From positions 62,001 to 126,000 of the forward strand of contig WYDT01000012.1 of NCBI GenBank assembly GCA_013122435.1: a stretch of DNA of 64,000 nt, given 5' to 3'. The stretch's first letter is position 1. The number at the start of each line of letters is the position of its first letter. A program made the translations under genes and the position numbers. Origin of the DNA: Chloroflexi bacterium AL-N1. GTDB taxonomy: Bacteria; Chloroflexota; Chloroflexia; Chloroflexales; Roseiflexaceae. Below are positions 60,107 to 64,000 of the stretch, one piece after another. The notes beneath the pieces are model-generated. The model ran no database searches. It was not told where the DNA came from and saw only the letters and a program-made list of their open reading frames with translations.

Positions 60107-62023
60107 CTATGCCGAGTCTGACGCTGATGCACCAAAACCTCCCGGCGCACGGCGCACCTCATCGCGTAGCGACTCCGCATCCCAACCTAAGTCACGCGAT
60201 GGATCACGCTCCACCTGATCCGCTGACAAAAGCCGCTCCAGATTCTCGATACGTTGTCGTGCAGAGCTCAGATACAGCGTAGGGTCGCCGCGTTTCTTGG
60301 TGAGTTCAAAGAGGGACTCATTATCATATTGGCGGAATGTTTGTGCGGAACGTTGCGCTTGATACGCACGGAATCCCAGCAGCCGCAGTGCATCTGTACC
60401 CATCCGCATCGATGTGTCGAGTGCTTCACGATATACATACGTCACACCTGCATCAATCAACTGATACGAGTCATCCCAATCAAACGCTCGTGCCATAATC
60501 GTCAACTCAGGAAAATGTTTCTTGGCCAGTTCGACCAACGCCAGTGTTCTTTCAGGTGTGTCGAGTGCAATAACCAACAGTCTCGCCTCGCCTGCTCCTG
60601 CTATCTGCAGCAGATCGTGGCGCGAGGCATCGCCATAATACACTTTAAGCCCCAGCTTACGCAGCAGGTCAACCCGGTCGGAGTCAATTTCAAGCACAGT
60701 AGTCGGCACGCCATTGGCTCTGAGCAGGCGCCCTACAGTTGAGCCAAAACTCCCAAACCCTGCAATAATAACCGGCGCTTCCTCATCGATCACATCAGGT
60801 TCACGCTCCTCCTGATCGCGGGTGCCAAAACGTGGTTGGACAAAACGCTCATTGATGATGAGCAACAACGGTGTAATGGCCATAGAGAGCGCCACCACTG
60901 CTACAAGTGGGCTGGTGATTTCTGTTCCTAACACACCTTCTTGATTCGCAAAGGAAAGTAGTACAAAAGCAAATTCTCCCACCTGAGGAAGCGAAAACGC
61001 CACCAGCATACTCTGATCAAACTGGAGCTTAAACATACGTGCCAGTGCAAAAAGAACGGCAAATTTAATCGCGACAATACTTATTACAATGCCAAAAATA
61101 AGGAATGGCTGTTGCAAGATAAGCGCAAAATCGATAGCCGCACCGACGGCAATAAAGAAAAGCCCCAGCAATAACCCCTTGAATGGATCGATATCACTCT
61201 CCAGTTCATGGCGGTACTCACTGGTTGCCAGCACCACTCCCGCTAGAAACGTTCCCAGTGCAGCACTCAGACCAACCTGAGTCATTAGAAGCGCAATGCC
61301 AATCACAAGCAAGAGTGCTGCCGCTGTAAAGAGTTCACGCAACCGAGTCGTAGCCACAATCCGCAGGATAGGCCGTACAACAAAGCGGCCTGCTAGAATC
61401 ACACCAGCTACCGCCCCTAACACAGCCAGCGTTTGTGCCCATGGTGCTAGCCCACTCACCCAGGTCGTTGTTGTATGGGCGTCTTCTCCACCACCCACCC
61501 CTCCGATAGCTAACAGCGGAAAAAAAGCTAACATAGGTATGACCGCAATATCCTGAAAGAGCAAAATGGAAAACGCACTTTGGCCCCCTTCGGTCTTGAG
61601 TAGTGCTTTTTCGTTGAGCGATTGCAATACAATAGCCGTTGAAGAAAGCGAAAGGATCATGCCGATGGCCATAGCAGTCTGCCAGGGAAAGCTAAACGCC
61701 ATTCCAATACCAGCCGCCACGAGCGTTGTCACAATGACCTGCAATCCACCTAAACCCAAAATAGGACCACGCAACCGCCACAACCGCTCCGGCTCCAGCT
61801 CAAGGCCGACGACAAACAACATCATTACCACACCAAACTCGGCAAAATGCATCACGTCTTCGCCCTCTTCACCGATCAAGCCCAGACCAAACGGGCCAAT
61901 CACAATCCCGGCAATCAGATAGCCCAACACCGAGCCAAAACCTAAACGACTAGCCAGTGGAACCGCTATTACCGCTGCCATTAAATAGACAAATGCCTGA
62001 AAGAGAAATTCTTCGCTACTCAT
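60107..62023 (-). CDS. kefC: Monovalent cation:proton antiporter, CPA2/KefB-KefC type
   Basis: 638 residues. About 12 helices (residues 1-385) with YLIAGIVIGPFGLGL and LSLSSTAIVLQSLNEK, and FQDIAVIPMLAF, the core CPA2 motifs; then an RCK/TrkA-N domain with VIIAGFGSFGSTVGRLL (NAD-binding) and VYYGDASRHDLLQIAG. The C-terminal 110 residues include a charged tail. It should exchange K+ (or Na+) for H+, gated by nucleotide or glutathione adducts in Kef homologues. Overlaps the upstream oxidoreductase by ATGA. Confidence 0.92.
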   Translation of the reverse strand: MSSEEFLFQAFVYLMAAVIAVPLASRLGFGSVLGYLIAGIVIGPFGLGLIGEEGEDVMHFAEFGVVMMLFVVGLELEPERLWRLRGPILGLGGLQVIVTTLVAAGIGMAFSFPWQTAMAIGMILSLSSTAIVLQSLNEKALLKTEGGQSAFSILLFQDIAVIPMLAFFPLLAIGGVGGGEDAHTTTTWVSGLAPWAQTLAVLGAVAGVILAGRFVVRPILRIVATTRLRELFTAAALLLVIGIALLMTQVGLSAALGTFLAGVVLATSEYRHELESDIDPFKGLLLGLFFIAVGAAIDFALILQQPFLIFGIVISIVAIKFAVLFALARMFKLQFDQSMLVAFSLPQVGEFAFVLLSFANQEGVLGTEITSPLVAVVALSMAITPLLLIINERFVQPRFGTRDQEEREPDVIDEEAPVIIAGFGSFGSTVGRLLRANGVPTTVLEIDSDRVDLLRKLGLKVYYGDASRHDLLQIAGAGEARLLVIALDTPERTLALVELAKKHFPELTIMARAFDWDDSYQLIDAGVTYVYREALDTSMRMGTDALRLLGFRAYQAQRSAQTFRQYDNESLFELTKKRGDPTLYLSSARQRIENLERLLSADQVERDPSRDLGWDAESLRDEVRRAPGGFGASASDSA

Positions 62024-62634
62024 ATAGTTGCCGCTCCTTTCACATTTGTCTGTAGTGCTTCATTCAGCGTCTCATACGACTGTACTGCATCAAGATCAAT
62101 CATATCATCTCGCAACGCGATCAGCAGTTGCTGATACTCCTGTGCCGTTTGCTCAATATCCGCATCGTCCAATGCATGTGTGCCAAAAATAACGTATGGT
62201 GGGAGATACTGCATTTTGCATAGATGCGTGGTCTGTTCAATAGGAACCAGCAGTTCACGAATGGTAAAGCGGTTGTATCCATCATGTCGATAGGCCACTT
62301 CGCGGCCACCAGCAGTGATAAGATTGAAGACCCTTTTTCCTTTCAGCGCCAGACCCTTCGATCCATACGCCCAGCCATGTTCAAGGACCAGATCTTCCCA
62401 CTGTTTTAATATTGCTGGTGTGCTATACCAGAAGAAGGGGTGTTGTAGGATAACTACATCGTGGTCGATAAGTAACTCCTGTTCACGTGGTACATCGATG
62501 TCGAAGGACGGATATTCTTCATACAAGTCGTGAAATGTTATGCCAGGAATTTGGAGTATTTCACGAATGAGTCGACGATGTACCCGCGACTTTTCAAGTG
62601 CGGGGTGGGCAAAGAGAATAAGGACACGTGACAT
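62020..62634 (-). CDS. kefG: KefG/KefF-like NAD(P)H oxidoreductase
   Basis: 204 residues, flavodoxin-like quinone-reductase fold. RVLILFAHPALEKSRVHRRL at the N-terminus, LQHPFFWYSTPAILKQWEDL and LVLEHGWAYGSKGLALKGK, NLITAGGREVAYRHDGYN are the KefF/KefG signature. In E. coli this type of subunit is needed for full Kef activity. Its stop overlaps the antiporter start by four bases, so the two are made together. Confidence 0.92.
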   Translation of the reverse strand: MSRVLILFAHPALEKSRVHRRLIREILQIPGITFHDLYEEYPSFDIDVPREQELLIDHDVVILQHPFFWYSTPAILKQWEDLVLEHGWAYGSKGLALKGKRVFNLITAGGREVAYRHDGYNRFTIRELLVPIEQTTHLCKMQYLPPYVIFGTHALDDADIEQTAQEYQQLLIALRDDMIDLDAVQSYETLNEALQTNVKGAATI

Positions 62635-63046
62635 GAATCCCCCTGCGGTGTGTTGTATAATTCATAAGGGTTGAGTAGTCAGCAGTCGTTGCTGACTGAG
62701 TTGCAATGGTGTATATATACATAACGCGTATAATGTATGATAGCATACACCGACTACAGTATGTTGGGAGCAAACTAAGCAATAGTTTCGCTAAAGTGAA
62801 GAGCTGGAGCTTTTAGCTTTATTGACTCTCAGTATAGGCTGAGCGTGTTGAGTCCAAAGGAAAGCCAGGCAAATGTGGCGTGTCTGTGTGGGGATGTTGC
62901 AGAGCGAACCTCGCCTTACAATCGCTCGCAGTAGGAACATAGTGTTGTATGAATATCACAAATACATTGTGAATTTTCTGGATCAGGGCAGGTGGCGAGC
63001 ATATTATTCAGTGTAGTAACATCATTTTGCTCTAATACATACCACA
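62635..63046. other. Gene-free spacer with a perfect hairpin
   Basis: 412 bases. AGTCAGCA (62677-62684) and TGCTGACT (62690-62697) form a perfect 8-bp stem with a five-base loop. TATAAT occurs at 62730-62735 but without a good -35 on the plus strand. No ORF with a convincing start was found; some of this may be lost N-terminal coding sequence of the following remnant. Confidence 0.45.
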
Positions 63047-63675
63047 TTGTTCTGCCGGGTATGGTGTAGAACTATCGAATTCACCGTTCGCGAGGTATTC
63101 AGCGGCCCACTCTTCCCCTTGATTGCGTATGGGTGTTCACAGATGCAAACACTGCCATCGTGGCTCACCAACCTCTCGCAACTCGACCTACGTGGTTGTG
63201 TCAACCTTACCGATCTGCCAGCCACACTTGCGGTCAATTCATGGATCGACCTGGCAGACACTCAGATCGAATGGCTACCTGTTGCAGCACGTTCCGCCCA
63301 ATTGCGCTGGTGTGGCGTGCCAGTTGATGAGCGCATCGTATTTCGCCTAGAGACGATCAAGGTTGAAGAAGTGCTCAATGAGCGCAACGCAGAGCGACGG
63401 CGTGTGATGCTAAAGCATATGGGTTATGAGGCATTTCTGGAGCAGGCCAACGCTGAAGTACTCGACCGTGACAACGACCCTGGTGGTGAGCGACGACTGC
63501 TGAAGGAGCAATGACTGGCGACGAAGATCTGGTGTGCGTGTCAGTTATCTGCCCATCGACCGGACGCCAGTACCTCATTCGAGTGCCACCACAAACGCGT
63601 ACCTGCCACCAGGCTGCCGCGTGGATCGCTGGCTTTGACGATCCCAATGCCTATCAGCCTATTGCCGAAACGTAG
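63047..63675 (+). pseudogene. Truncated and frameshifted LRR/DUF6745-type protein
   Basis: The first frame (63047-63514) includes leucine-rich-repeat-like LSQLDLRGCVNLTDLPATL, then RWCGVPVDERIVFRLETIKV and GYEAFLEQANAEVLDRDNDPGGERRLL. After its TGA the expected C-terminus continues in another frame from ATG 63511: VCVSVICPSTGRQYLIRVPP and WIAGFDDPNAYQPIAET, ending 63675. Together they match the end of large LRR/DUF6745-type proteins common in Chloroflexota and Cyanobacteria; the N-terminal bulk is missing. A programmed shift at AAGGAGCAATGA is less likely than decay. Confidence 0.65.
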
Positions 63676-63716
63676 ACAAAGTTATATCTCTCGATTTTTA
63701 GGAAGGGAAAGAGAAG

Positions 63717-63749
63717 ACCCCACGCAACCACAGGATAGTTGCGTGGGGT
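63717..63749. repeat. Perfect 12-bp hairpin
   Basis: ACCCCACGCAAC (63717-63728) and GTTGCGTGGGGT (63738-63749) with a nine-base loop. Very stable, but neither side has a proper T run (TATC on plus, CTTCTC on minus), so it may be a non-canonical bidirectional terminator. Confidence 0.6.
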
Positions 63750-64000
63750 ATCAAAACGACAATGAGAGTCGTATTTATGTCTTGATAAGGTCCCAATAAG
63801 CAAACAGAGAATGTAATATGTCATTCACTACATCTTGTGAAAGTTATCGTATCTTTACCTTTAGCGAAGATGCCGCCTTATAATATCCCCAAACAATATG
63901 ACAGTCTAAAGGGCAAACACCAACAAGCGTTGACTCACTAAAATTGATACTACGAGATATTTCCGAAAGGACATTGGTTCCAACCCTTTGCGAAGATGTA
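63750..64000. other. Gene-free right edge with two similar short segments
   Basis: A+T-rich, no ORF. ACCTTTAGCGAAGATG (63857-63872) resembles ACCCTTTGCGAAGATG (63983-63998) near the window end. The second is preceded by GGTTCCA, which looks like the opening of some CRISPR repeats, but no full repeat-spacer unit is visible. Confidence 0.25.

Overview
The window reads as ordinary chromosome from a Chloroflexota bacterium, probably class Chloroflexia and plausibly close to Herpetosiphon. This is an inference from gene content: an FMN-riboswitch-controlled RibXY-type transporter, a translin-family protein, an LRR/DUF6745-type fragment, NB-ARC/TPR/LuxR giant regulators, a SdhC-A-B operon with a single cytochrome b subunit, and roughly 50% G+C by eye. 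No rRNA or other decisive marker is present.

Left part (1-15.4 kb): the end of galT; a DUF385-type flavin/F420 protein; a translationally coupled envelope-glycoconjugate operon (two methyltransferases, an EmrE/ArnE-like small transporter, a large GT-C-like membrane protein); an operon of an exported YtkA/FixH-like protein, a c-type cytochrome, an ECF sigma factor and a membrane anti-sigma factor with a beta-propeller; a 27-residue Cys-rich microprotein gene; and a complete histidine-utilisation operon hutC-U-H-I-G, whose HutC promoter carries a likely operator.

Accessory segment (15.4-21.2 kb): a 15-bp inverted repeat, a small divergent tRNA array (Pro-GGG, a defective-looking Pro-UGG, a degenerate Ser-CGA), a transposase remnant, a giant XRE/NB-ARC/TPR/LuxR regulator, a secreted Cys-containing small protein, a septum-formation-domain protein and the last about 70 residues of an ABC exporter. 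A+T richness and broken genes suggest an old, decaying insertion next to tRNA genes.

Middle (21.3-43.4 kb): birA, an HU gene, a methyltransferase, an aminotransferase, a VanW-like/serine-hydrolase lipoprotein, a GT4 glycosyltransferase, an arsenic locus (arsR, arsN-like, arsM) with three matching ArsR operators, an RluA-type pseudouridine synthase with a PIG-L deacetylase, translin, a double-cNMP-domain ferredoxin protein, a YyaL-type protein, two alpha/beta hydrolases (one divergent from a MmyB-like regulator across a palindrome), rpiA, a thioesterase, a NagD-type HAD phosphatase and an HTH-ATPase.

Right part (43.8-64 kb): a YihY protein, a second GT-C-like membrane protein paralogous to the one at 1.4-3.5 kb, sdhCAB, an S9 peptidase, the FMN-riboswitch ribX-ribY-HAD operon, an ABA4-like membrane protein, uvrC, a frameshifted TPR gene, a KefC-type antiporter overlapping its KefG-like oxidoreductase, and a frameshifted LRR/DUF6745-type remnant. 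I found no intact mobile element and no certain CRISPR array; the last bases might be the first repeat of an array that continues outside the window.
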